Of a stretch of DNA of 15,053 nucleotides, positions 7,216 through 12,978 are shown in pieces. Each line of letters opens with the position of its first letter. Position 1 is the first letter of the stretch. The translations under genes were made by a program, and so were the position numbers. Under the pieces are notes generated by a model, which was given only the letters and a program-made list of their open reading frames with translations, was not told the origin of the DNA and did not search any database. Origin of the DNA: Candidatus Omnitrophota bacterium (GTDB lineage Bacteria > Omnitrophota > Gorgyraeia > Aquiviventales > Aquiviventaceae); NCBI GenBank assembly GCA_016206685.1, contig JACQRB010000051.1, positions 1 to 15,053 on the forward strand, written 5' to 3'.

Positions 7216-7874
7216 CGCAGTTCCCACTCCTCCTCCTCGCCGGTCTGGGGGCCAAGGAGCACCTTCTCCCTGAGGATCTTCTTGATGCGCAAGGGCCCGA
7301 TCTTTTCCCCCGTGCCCAGCAGATAGGTTTTTTCCTCTTTGGTCTGTTCGATCATCGCCTGTGGGTTGTCGGACCAGATGATGCCCACGAGTTTGAGCTC
7401 GGCCACGTAGGGGCTCAGGTCCTCAACGACCGGCGCGGCAGGAGCGGGGGTCTCCGTCTTGGGGGGAAGGAACGTGAAGATGTTGCGTGCCCTGGCGCGC
7501 TCCAGCACGCCGGCAAAGTCAAGCGTCGGCAGGGAAGCGCCCTTCGTCTGGGTGGGGGCGATGAGCTGGGTCCGCTCAACCATCTCCAGCCTCGTCAAGA
7601 ACTCGCTGCGGAGGGCAAAGAAATCGGCCAGCCACGCCAAGGCGAGCACCCCCCCGATGATCGCCAGGCCTCGATTGACCATGCGCAGCGTCACCACCGG
7701 CCCGGACCCCGGGCGGCCGCCCCTGAGCCGGTCGAGCACCCAGCCCATGCCGAGGCTCCAGGCGGAAGCCCGGCGCCCCAGACGCCCCAGGGTGCCTCGT
7801 GGCTTGGCCGCGGCGGGGTTGTCTATGACCTGCAGGAGCTTTTCTTCCGGGGTCAGCCGGTCCTTGGGCGTCAT
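7212..7874 (-). CDS. PulC/GspC-like inner-membrane secretion protein
   Basis: A 220-residue bitopic protein. The cytoplasmic N-terminus (1-67) is basic, a single transmembrane helix lies at about 68-87 (LAIIGGVLALAWLADFFAL), then a periplasmic linker with a Pro/Ala-rich stretch (137-150). A C-terminal homology-region fold (about 153-220) contains ELKLVGIIWSDNPQAMIEQ and YLLGTGEKIGPLRIKKI. In type II secretion this domain of GspC contacts the N0 domain of the secretin, and the secretin gene follows directly with an ATGA overlap. There is no PDZ domain, so it is shorter than canonical GspC. A PilP-like role is an alternative. The start overlaps the ATPase stop as ATGA. Confidence 0.82.
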   Translation of the reverse strand: MTPKDRLTPEEKLLQVIDNPAAAKPRGTLGRLGRRASAWSLGMGWVLDRLRGGRPGSGPVVTLRMVNRGLAIIGGVLALAWLADFFALRSEFLTRLEMVERTQLIAPTQTKGASLPTLDFAGVLERARARNIFTFLPPKTETPAPAAPVVEDLSPYVAELKLVGIIWSDNPQAMIEQTKEEKTYLLGTGEKIGPLRIKKILREKVLLGPQTGEEEEWELR

Positions 7875-8734
7875 CGGATCTCATGGGCCATGAGCGTGCG
7901 GACGATCGCGCCATCCACGACGGGCTTGCCCTGCGCCACGAGCTCGCGCAGGGCGTGATGGCAGAACCGGGCGATGTGCCTGGGATAGCCCTGAGCGGCT
8001 CGATGGATTTCCTGGATGGCCTCCTCGGTGAAGAGCGGCGGGCTTCCCGTCGAGCCGGCTTGCGCGAGCCTGAACTCGATCAGCTCCCGGGTTTCGGGCT
8101 CGTCGAGCGGGTTCAGGACGTATTTGAGGCTGACGCGATCGAGGAAATTGCGGATCTCGCGCACGCGGGGCAGGAGCTCCAGTTGGGCCACCAGGACGAG
8201 CTGGAGCAGCTTGTACTCGTTGGTCTCGTAGTTGAGCAGCCCCCGCAGGATTTCCAGGGAGAGGGTGTTCAGTTGTTGCGCCTCGTCAATGAGCAACACG
8301 ACCGTTTTGCCCTCCTGCACGCCCTGCTGGAAGAGGAAGGCCTTGATCGCCTCGCGGTAGTCGAGGACCGACGGCGCGGCGGTCTCCAGGCGGATCTTGA
8401 AGGCGCGGACCAGCGCGGTCAGGGCCAGCTCCTCCGTCTCATAGGCGGGATCCAGGATCATGTGAAAGAGCGTGTCCTGGCGCTCGCGCAGCAGTTGAAA
8501 CAGTTTTCGGGAGAGCGTGGTCTTGCCGGTCCCGACATCGCCTAAGATCAAGCTCAGGCCCCGCCGCAGGCGCAGCTCAATGAGGACCCGCGTCAGGGCG
8601 GCCCGGTGCTCCCGGGATTCGTAGAAAAAGGCGGGATCTGGGCTGGTGGAGAAGGGCTCTTTGTGCAACCCCAAGACGGTGTAGTAGCCCGCGTTACGCG
8701 TGGGGAGAATCGCCGGCGGCTCGGTGAGGATCAT
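7871..8734 (-). CDS. ExeA/GspA-type AAA+ ATPase
   Basis: A 287-residue P-loop ATPase of the ExeA family. Walker A is GDVGTGKTT (65-73), Walker B VVLLIDEAQ (145-153) with D150/E151. The N-terminus GYYTVLGLHKEPFSTSPDPA (16-35) is typical of ExeA proteins, and a C-terminal lid region (about 215-285) follows. ExeA with its partner helps place the secretin through the peptidoglycan layer. This version lacks the C-terminal transmembrane and peptidoglycan-binding parts of Aeromonas ExeA, so it is a cytoplasmic short form. The frame is open upstream to 8923 but I use ATG 8734, where the family alignment begins. Its Shine-Dalgarno (AGGTGGTGGG) lies inside the inverted repeat of the element at 8729-8842 and would be masked in the folded RNA. 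Confidence 0.9.
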   Translation of the reverse strand: MILTEPPAILPTRNAGYYTVLGLHKEPFSTSPDPAFFYESREHRAALTRVLIELRLRRGLSLILGDVGTGKTTLSRKLFQLLRERQDTLFHMILDPAYETEELALTALVRAFKIRLETAAPSVLDYREAIKAFLFQQGVQEGKTVVLLIDEAQQLNTLSLEILRGLLNYETNEYKLLQLVLVAQLELLPRVREIRNFLDRVSLKYVLNPLDEPETRELIEFRLAQAGSTGSPPLFTEEAIQEIHRAAQGYPRHIARFCHHALRELVAQGKPVVDGAIVRTLMAHEIR

Positions 8735-8842
8735 CCCACCACCTGCTGGTTGGCCAAAGGCCGTCCCGCCATGGCGGGACGCTTCGCCTTCGGTGACGTC
8801 TGAGACTGGGGGCGGCGAAGTCCAGCAGGTGGTGGGATCATC
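8729..8842. repeat. Structured element A with 17-bp inverted-repeat ends and GATCATC direct repeats
   Basis: ATCCCACCACCTGCTGG (8733-8749) and CCAGCAGGTGGTGGGAT (8822-8838) are perfect inverted repeats. GGATCATC occurs directly repeated at both outer edges (8728-8735 and 8835-8842), overlapping the arms. Inside are a perfect palindrome CGTCCCGCCATGGCGGGACG (8762-8781) and a pair CTTCGCC (8782-8788)/GGCGAAG (8814-8820). The element exactly fills the space between the MerR-like stop and the ATPase start. Element B (9093-9230) has the same architecture. It could be a MITE/REP-like insertion or a conserved regulatory RNA; I favour insertion followed by use as a leader structure. Confidence 0.85.
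8731..8841 (-). CDS. Possible 36-residue coupled mini-ORF in element A (MIPPP...VVG)
   Basis: The ATG at 8841 overlaps the stop of the MerR-like gene as ATGA, and the mini-ORF's own stop overlaps the ATPase ATG as ATGA. The product begins MIPPPAGLRR, is basic and Pro/Ala/Gln-rich, and ends QQVVG. No known domain is recognised. Its likely value is ribosome relay from the regulator gene to the ATPase gene, opening the hairpin that hides the ATPase start, rather than peptide function. Element B encodes a counterpart with the same first five and last three residues; those ends are dictated by the inverted-repeat arms, so shared ends alone do not prove selection on the peptide. Confidence 0.35.
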   Translation of the reverse strand: MIPPPAGLRRPQSQTSPKAKRPAMAGRPLANQQVVG

Positions 8843-9098
8843 TGAGGAACTGCGCAATGAGCCGCAGCGTGTAGCCCTTGTTCTGGAGCGCTTTGATTTT
8901 CCGGAGCCGCCACTTGACGTCATCTTCCCGGTAGAATCGCCTCAGGCCTTGGCGGGTGGAGTTATTCAGGAGGCCGAGGTTGGTGTAGTGATTGAGGGTC
9001 TGGTAGGAGATGCGGAACTTGTCCACCAGTTCCAGGGCTGAGAGCAGGCGCGGCTTCGAGTGCCGTTTGCCGTTTGGCCGCGAGGACCCGTTGATCAT
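8838..9098 (-). CDS. Small MerR-family DNA-binding regulator
   Basis: An 86-residue protein. After a basic N-terminal tail (about 1-17, NGSSRPNGKRHSK) comes a MerR-type winged helix-turn-helix: LLSALELVDKFRISYQTLNH, then YTNLGLL and RRFYREDDVKWRLRKIKALQ, ending KGYTLRLIAQFLR. There is no effector-binding or long dimerisation domain, so it resembles the short MerR-like proteins placed ahead of some operons. It is the first recognisable gene of the secretion operon and may act on the promoter at 9266-9294. The present ATG (9098) lies in the end of element B. An excellent Shine-Dalgarno plus ATGATC now sits 131 bp upstream at 9229, suggesting the gene once began there before element B was inserted. 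The frame is also open upstream to 9212, but that is element sequence. Confidence 0.85.
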   Translation of the reverse strand: MINGSSRPNGKRHSKPRLLSALELVDKFRISYQTLNHYTNLGLLNNSTRQGLRRFYREDDVKWRLRKIKALQNKGYTLRLIAQFLR

Positions 9099-9230
9099 CC
9101 CACCACCTCTGTGAGCCCCGCCATTGGGCGGGGCTGTCGCACGACGGCGACCCCCTTGACTCTCCAGCGTATCCGGTTTCCGTGGTGTGCGACTTCGCCT
9201 GCGGCGAAACACAGAGGTGGTGGGATCATC
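9093..9230. repeat. Structured element B with 17-bp inverted-repeat ends and GATCATC direct repeats
   Basis: ATCCCACCACCTCTGTG (9097-9113) pairs perfectly with CACAGAGGTGGTGGGAT (9210-9226). GATCATC is directly repeated at 9093-9099 and 9224-9230. Inside are AGCCCCGCC/GGCGGGGCT (9114-9122/9127-9135), GTCGCAC/GTGCGAC (9136-9142/9187-9193) and TTCGCC/GGCGAA (9194-9199/9203-9208), so the element folds into a branched structure. Compared with element A the outer 12 bases of the arm are the same, while the inner five differ on both sides in matched fashion. It separates the Shine-Dalgarno at 9236-9241 from the body of the MerR-like gene. Confidence 0.87.
9095..9229 (-). CDS. Possible 44-residue leader ORF in element B (MIPPP...VVG)
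   Basis: Starts at ATG 9229 behind a perfect AGGAGG with a 6-base spacer, the best translation signal of the operon, and ends with a TGA overlapping the MerR-like ATG at 9098 (ATGA). The product begins MIPPPLCFAAGEVAHH and ends LTEVVG, with basic and hydrophobic residues and no recognisable domain. Because its start is so strong, it is probably translated and would feed ribosomes into the regulator gene. The coding sequence is entirely element B, so it may be a by-product of insertion at the old start codon. Confidence 0.5.
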   Translation of the reverse strand: MIPPPLCFAAGEVAHHGNRIRWRVKGVAVVRQPRPMAGLTEVVG

Positions 9231-9235
9231 CCGTT

Positions 9236-9241
9236 CCTCCT
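9236..9241 (-). promoter_or_regulatory. Strong Shine-Dalgarno upstream of the leader ORF
   Basis: On the minus strand AGGAGG is followed by AACGGG and then ATGATC (ATG at 9229). This is an optimal ribosome-binding site now serving the mini-ORF in element B. It is the likely original ribosome-binding site of the MerR-like gene, whose present start ATGATC lies 131 bp downstream at the other edge of the element. Confidence 0.7.
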
Positions 9242-9265
9242 TCCGTATATGAGGTAAACCGAGTA

Positions 9266-9294
9266 GAAATAGTACAAATAGTAAGTATTGTCAA
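9266..9294 (-). promoter_or_regulatory. Candidate promoter of the secretion operon
   Basis: TTGACA (9294-9289, minus strand) is a consensus -35 box. TATTTC (9271-9266) lies 17 bp downstream as a poor -10 box. The spacer and -10 hold near-repeats TACTATTTG and TACTATTTC, which could be an operator, perhaps for the MerR-like protein. MerR-type promoters usually have longer spacers, so that link is weak. The region is AT-rich against GC-rich surroundings. Nothing further was seen in 9295-9348. Confidence 0.5.
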
Positions 9295-9348
9295 GTAAAA
9301 CCTTTTAAAACTGAGCGGAGGGAGTCGGAAGGGATTACAGAGAACTTA

Positions 9349-9370
9349 CACGACTGGCAGAAATGTCGTG
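9349..9370 (-). terminator. Weak hairpin after the PIN toxin gene
   Basis: CACGAC (9349-9354) and GTCGTG (9365-9370) can form a 6-bp stem with a 10-nt loop, starting 10 bases past the toxin stop at 9380. No strong T tract follows on the minus strand, so the call rests on position only. Confidence 0.25.
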
Positions 9371-9379
9371 CGAGGGTCG

Positions 9380-9778
9380 TTAGATGGCGGGCGTGCTGGC
9401 TGGCAACGTCTGAACGTGAAGACCGCGGATGCTACGGAAGTCTTTCACGTTGCGAGTCAAGAGGGTCGCGTGACTGAGCATCGCCGTGGCAGCAATCAGG
9501 GCATCCGCAATGGTGATGGGGTAGCGGCGGCGAAACTGGGCCCCGACGCGCGCGATGCGCGAGGTGACAGCCAGCCGCGGCAACAACTCCAGCAACTCGG
9601 TAACCCGCCGCTCTTCCTGGCGGCTCAAGGTAGTACCCGCGAGCAACTCACACTCGGTAATGACCGAGATGGTGGCGCGCACACGTCCGCTTTCAATGTC
9701 ACGAAGGAACCGCACGGCAGCGGGATCGCCCCGCAAATGATCAATCAGGATGTTGGTGTCAAGCAGGTACTTGGGCAC
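9380..9778 (-). CDS. VapC-like PIN-domain toxin ribonuclease
   Basis: A 132-residue PIN-domain protein. Acidic metal-binding residues are visible: D7 in YLLDTNILIDH, E42 in VITECELLAGT and D92 in ITIADALIAATA. The C-terminal TLLTRNVKDF (106-115) is typical of VapC. By family knowledge these toxins cut tRNA or rRNA under stress. The gene starts with GTG immediately after the antitoxin TAG, with no intervening base, so translation is coupled. Length and motifs are complete, so it is likely active. It is read in the same direction as the secretion operon, but its own promoter upstream of the antitoxin and the operon promoter at 9266-9294 suggest a separate unit. Confidence 0.92.
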   Translation of the reverse strand: MPKYLLDTNILIDHLRGDPAAVRFLRDIESGRVRATISVITECELLAGTTLSRQEERRVTELLELLPRLAVTSRIARVGAQFRRRYPITIADALIAATAMLSHATLLTRNVKDFRSIRGLHVQTLPASTPAI

Positions 9779-10009
9779 CTACGACGTCTCGCGTTTGACT
9801 CGGCGTTCCCATTCGCGTCGCAGGCGGCGCTGCAGGACACGGCCTTGTGGCAGACGGCCACGCAGCAAGCCGGCGGTCCTGGTCACCACGCTTGTGAGAG
9901 ATCGAGACGTGATCCGAGTCACAGGATGGCCGACTCGGATGGTCCATTTCACCGCCTGCAACTGGTCTTCCAGTCGCTCGACCTGGTCAAGCATCGTGGT
10001 CGTCTTCAT
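9779..10009 (-). CDS. Antitoxin partner of the PIN toxin
   Basis: A 76-residue basic protein from ATG 10009, which has a perfect AGGAGG 8 bases upstream; GTG 10018 overlaps that Shine-Dalgarno and is rejected. The C-terminal part LLRGRLPQGRVLQRRLRREW resembles toxin-binding tails of VapB-type antitoxins. The N-terminal half (MKTTTMLDQVERLEDQLQAV then WTIRVGHPVTRITSRSLTSV) does not show a clear AbrB, ribbon-helix-helix or Phd fold, so the DNA-binding type is unclear. Assignment rests on position directly before the toxin, size and the tail. It is probably co-transcribed from the promoter at 10031-10059. Confidence 0.75.
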   Translation of the reverse strand: MKTTTMLDQVERLEDQLQAVKWTIRVGHPVTRITSRSLTSVVTRTAGLLRGRLPQGRVLQRRLRREWERRVKRETS

Positions 10010-10030
10010 GAGTACCACCTCCTGTCTAGG

Positions 10031-10059
10031 AGCGTAGCATGAGCGCCCAGCCTTGTCAA
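10031..10059 (-). promoter_or_regulatory. Sigma70-type promoter of the VapC-type pair
   Basis: TTGACA (10059-10054, minus strand) is consensus, followed after 17 bp by TACGCT (10036-10031), a fair -10 box. The expected start leaves a short leader to the AGGAGG at 10023-10018. The -35 box touches the 7-bp target duplication of the adjacent element (10059-10065), so that insertion lies right at the promoter's upstream edge. Confidence 0.7.
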
Positions 10060-10065
10060 CGCAGG

Positions 10066-10476
10066 TTGCTCTGTCGAAAACCAGGCGGCGAGACAGCGGG
10101 TTGGCACAGGGCAGCGGGTCCTGGCTCGCGTTCGGCTTGCGGCATCGCTCCGCCAGCCCCAGCGTGGCTGGCGTCGCTCGACGGAATTCCTCGCTCGCCC
10201 CGCCGGCGGCGAGCGGGTGGGTCGAGCGCGGCCTCCGGGTGCGAGGCGGGCACGGTGTCCAGCACGCATGCTCCCTCGATCAGCCCAGGTGAGCATGAGT
10301 GCTGGACGAGCCGAGCAACCGGCGGAGTGAGACCGCCACGCTGGGGCGGCCGAACGTCCGCGCGAGCGCCCACCCCGAGCTAAAGCCGGCGGGGCACCAT
10401 GCCCGCTCAGAATTCCGAACGTGCCGCTCACCGAACGCCTCGCCACCCGCTGCCTGGCGGCTTTTCGACAGAGCAA
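10066..10476. mobile_element. 411-bp MITE-like foldback element with 15-bp TIRs and 7-bp TSD
   Basis: TTGCTCTGTCGAAAA (10066-10080) and TTTTCGACAGAGCAA (10462-10476) are perfect terminal inverted repeats. ACGCAGG flanks both sides exactly (10059-10065 and 10477-10483), a clean target-site duplication. The interior has no convincing gene. The two halves resemble each other in inverted orientation: AGCGGGT follows each terminus, each half has GGAATTC and CCCCGCCGGC, and CCCCAGCGTGGC appears in the left half and in the reverse complement of the right. The middle is a long hairpin (10258-10306). This fits a non-autonomous element moved in trans by an unidentified transposase; none is in the window. 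It fills most of the gene-free stretch 10010-10560. Confidence 0.88.
10258..10306. repeat. Central hairpin of the foldback element
   Basis: TCCAGCACGCATGCTC (10258-10273) and GAGCATGAGTGCTGGA (10291-10306) pair over 16 positions with one mismatch around a 17-nt loop. It lies near the middle of the 411-bp element and forms the turn of its imperfect palindrome. Confidence 0.85.
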
Positions 10477-10521
10477 ACGCAGGTAAGTAGTTTCCGCAAG
10501 CAAAACGAGGGCCTTTACGGA

Positions 10522-10551
10522 TAGACGCTCAGGAGCGCCTGGGGGTATAGT
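10522..10551 (+). promoter_or_regulatory. Tentative promoter for the DUF2341 gene
   Basis: TATAGT (10546-10551) is a good -10 box; TAGACG (10522-10527), 18 bp upstream, is a partial -35 match. The -10 box ends 9 bases before the ATG at 10561, so transcription would begin at or just before the start codon and give a leaderless or nearly leaderless mRNA. No Shine-Dalgarno is seen before that ATG, which agrees. Evidence is sequence resemblance only. Nothing else was recognised in 10484-10560. Confidence 0.35.
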
Positions 10552-10560
10552 TGCAGTAGC

Positions 10561-12978
10561 ATGAGGCGAACCTTGGCGTGCCTCCTCGTCATTGCGGGGA
10601 TCGGCGTCGCCGCGCGGCCTTGCGGCGCGAATCCGGAGCAGGTGACGCTCCAATCGGCGCTGGTGTGGAGGACGGACGGCAGCGGCGACTACCCGCTCCA
10701 GGAATTGAAGCCGGGAACCACCTACGCGCTTCCGGAGGCCATCGCGACGGCCGGCCAGATCGAGACGCTGACCGCCACCTGGACCTTCGAAGGGCAGGTG
10801 ACGCTGGAGCTCAGCGCCGACGGGGGGTTGCACTACGCGCCGGTCCTCTACGGGGTGCCCCTGGCGTCCGGGTTCTCGCGTGGCAACCGCCTCAAGTGGC
10901 GCGCGACGCTTGGTCCTGAGAGTTCCCTCAGCGAAACGCGGGTCGTCTATACCGATGGCTCGAAAATCCTGGGCTCATTCGGGGATCCCCGGCTGTCCGG
11001 CTTCCGGTACCGCAAGCCGATCGCCATCAATGGCTCGGCGGCCGGCACCCTCTTTGGGTATCAGCTTGCGTTGGCGATCGGGGAGTCGGCGGAGACCGCG
11101 GCGTATGACGCGCACTGCGAGGGGCGCCTCCGCAGCGACTTCGCCGATATCCGGATCACCACGGCGGATGGGCAGACCGTCCTGCCGCACTATCTCGAGA
11201 CGATTGTCGGCGGGACCCCGGCCCGCCTGGCGATGGTCTGGGTGAAAATCCCGCAGCTCCCCCCCGAGGGGCTCACCCTCTACCTCTATTACGGCAATCC
11301 GACGGCGCCGGATCTCTCCGATGGTCAGGCGGTGTTTGAATTTTTTGACGATTTCAAGGGCAGCGACTTGGACCCCAAACGCTGGGACACCCACCTTGAG
11401 GGGCAGGGCGGCGCCACGGTGTCCGATTCTCAGTTGCACCTGACCTCCGCCTCCATCCTCTCCACAGCGTTCCAGATGACCGACGGCATCGTGGAATACC
11501 TGGCCACGACCACGACCGCGCAGGATGATGCGCGGCTCATCATCCGCAGCGACCCGCAGGCGACGCATCCTGATGAAACCAACCAGGTGGCGTACGCCTC
11601 GGCGTACGCAGGGGCGGAGCATGTGCTCGCGGCGGGCAGCATCGTGCAGGCGAACGACCCCCAGCCCATTGCCGCCGGGACGCCCTACGGCTACCAAGTG
11701 CTCGCGCGCGGCACCACGCTCACCTTTCAACGCTACGACCCGGAGTTTACCGACGTGCAGGCCACGGTGACATTCGATGACGCCTCTGGCCTCACCCAGG
11801 GGGTGGTGGGCCTGCATTCCGATGGCAGCGCCTCCTACGACTGGATTCGGGTGCGCAAGTCAGCCCCGACGGTCGTCGGGGCCCCGGAGGTGGCGGCCAC
11901 GACCGCTCCGGCTCCGGAAGAGCTCGTCAATCTGCCGGTCTTTACCAACACGCTCGTGATGCCCAACGGCGACCTCGGCCTGGCCGACCCGGCGCTCGAA
12001 GGCCTGTACGAGACGGCGGACATCCCAACCGACGTCGCCGCGCGGATTCTCATCCCCGGCTGGCAGGGGCAGGCGGCGGCTGTGGCGGTGTCTGCCGACG
12101 GCGGCGGCTCCTATCTGCGGGACTGCGTTGCCGGGGTCCGCTACTACGCCTCCAAGGGCCACTTCACCCCCGGCAAGCACCTGATGATGCAGGTCGCCAT
12201 GCAGGGAACCGCTGAATCCCCAACGCCACAGTTGCAAGCGCTCTCGCTTGACTACGCCGCCGGCAAGCTGTTCGTCGTCTCGCCCAACGGCGGGGAGCGG
12301 CTCATCCAGGGGACCACGCATCAGATCATCTGGTCGGCGCTGGGGCACGATGCGGCCTATCCGGTGAAGCTGGAGTACTCCCTGGACGGCGGCAAGACCT
12401 ACAAGGCGATGGCCGATTCCACCGAGAACGACGGCGCGTACGTGTGGGTGCTGCCGGATCGCGTGACCTCGAGCGAGGCGCGCGTGCGGGTGTCGGACCG
12501 GAATGATCCCAGCATGTTCGATGAATCGGACGAGCCCTTCGCCATCCTCTCCGCCGATGAGGCGGCTCAAGGTGGGGCGGCCCAAGAAGAAACCGCGCAA
12601 ACCGGGGCGAGCTACACCGATGATCTGCTGACGTTGCTGGACACCCTGGCCAAGGACCCCAACGGGACGCCTCACGACATCGCCGTCAAGGTGACGGAGT
12701 CAGGCAACTACAAGGCCGGTGATATCGTCCTCATCAGGCCTGCGGGGACGGAGTGGTCTGAGGCGGAGAAAAACAGCTTCCTCATCATTCAAGCGAACTT
12801 GGGTCCTGAGGCGATCGCGTCGCTCATGAACCGGAAGTTCAAGATTGACCTGAGCTTCTTCGATCTCAAGCCCAGAGCCAGCGACAGAGGCAAGCCACCC
12901 GTGCGGCGGCACTACAAGGCGAAAGAAGATTTACGCACGCTGGTGGAAGACCGAGAACCTCTCAATGGCGCCAAGTAA
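10561..12978 (+). CDS. Exported multidomain protein with DUF2341, LamG-like and SPNGGE domains
   Basis: An 805-residue protein with a Sec signal peptide (1-23, MRRTLACLLVIAGIGVAARP then CGA). A beta domain at about 27-132 carries ELSADGGLHYAPVLYGVP; a similar copy appears at about 458-565 (AVSADGGGSYLRDCVAGVRY). DUF2341 spans about 145-255, with LTLYLYYGNPTAPDLSDG (238-255) as its usual end. A LamG/concanavalin-like sandwich follows (about 262-440, FFDDFKGSDLDPKRWDTH). An Ig-like domain at about 570-663 starts VVSPNGGERLIQGTTHQIIW and contains LEYSLDGGKTY. The C-terminal 120 residues (KAGDIVLIRPAGTEWSEAEK and a basic tail) are unrecognised. Such proteins bind glycans or sit on the surface. 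The secretin operon is a plausible exporter. Start: ATG directly before a clean signal peptide. Confidence 0.88.
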   Translation: MRRTLACLLVIAGIGVAARPCGANPEQVTLQSALVWRTDGSGDYPLQELKPGTTYALPEAIATAGQIETLTATWTFEGQVTLELSADGGLHYAPVLYGVPLASGFSRGNRLKWRATLGPESSLSETRVVYTDGSKILGSFGDPRLSGFRYRKPIAINGSAAGTLFGYQLALAIGESAETAAYDAHCEGRLRSDFADIRITTADGQTVLPHYLETIVGGTPARLAMVWVKIPQLPPEGLTLYLYYGNPTAPDLSDGQAVFEFFDDFKGSDLDPKRWDTHLEGQGGATVSDSQLHLTSASILSTAFQMTDGIVEYLATTTTAQDDARLIIRSDPQATHPDETNQVAYASAYAGAEHVLAAGSIVQANDPQPIAAGTPYGYQVLARGTTLTFQRYDPEFTDVQATVTFDDASGLTQGVVGLHSDGSASYDWIRVRKSAPTVVGAPEVAATTAPAPEELVNLPVFTNTLVMPNGDLGLADPALEGLYETADIPTDVAARILIPGWQGQAAAVAVSADGGGSYLRDCVAGVRYYASKGHFTPGKHLMMQVAMQGTAESPTPQLQALSLDYAAGKLFVVSPNGGERLIQGTTHQIIWSALGHDAAYPVKLEYSLDGGKTYKAMADSTENDGAYVWVLPDRVTSSEARVRVSDRNDPSMFDESDEPFAILSADEAAQGGAAQEETAQTGASYTDDLLTLLDTLAKDPNGTPHDIAVKVTESGNYKAGDIVLIRPAGTEWSEAEKNSFLIIQANLGPEAIASLMNRKFKIDLSFFDLKPRASDRGKPPVRRHYKAKEDLRTLVEDREPLNGAK

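Noticed and set aside
8735..8923. Upstream extension of the ATPase frame
   Set aside because: Runs through element A and the end of the MerR-like gene; the ExeA-type N-terminus begins just after ATG 8734.
8729..9230. Elements A and B as a two-repeat CRISPR array
   Set aside because: Ends are inverted rather than direct repeats, internal lengths differ, and a complete gene lies between the copies.
10006..10833. 275-codon minus-strand ORF across the MITE-like element
   Set aside because: Crosses the element, the TA promoter and the opposite strand of the DUF2341 gene; Arg/Ala/Gly-rich with no domain, so a GC-driven open frame rather than a transposase.
11592..11613. Direct repeat of GCGTACGC inside the DUF2341 gene
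   Set aside because: Encodes an Ala/Tyr repeat within a LamG-like domain; short and likely chance.
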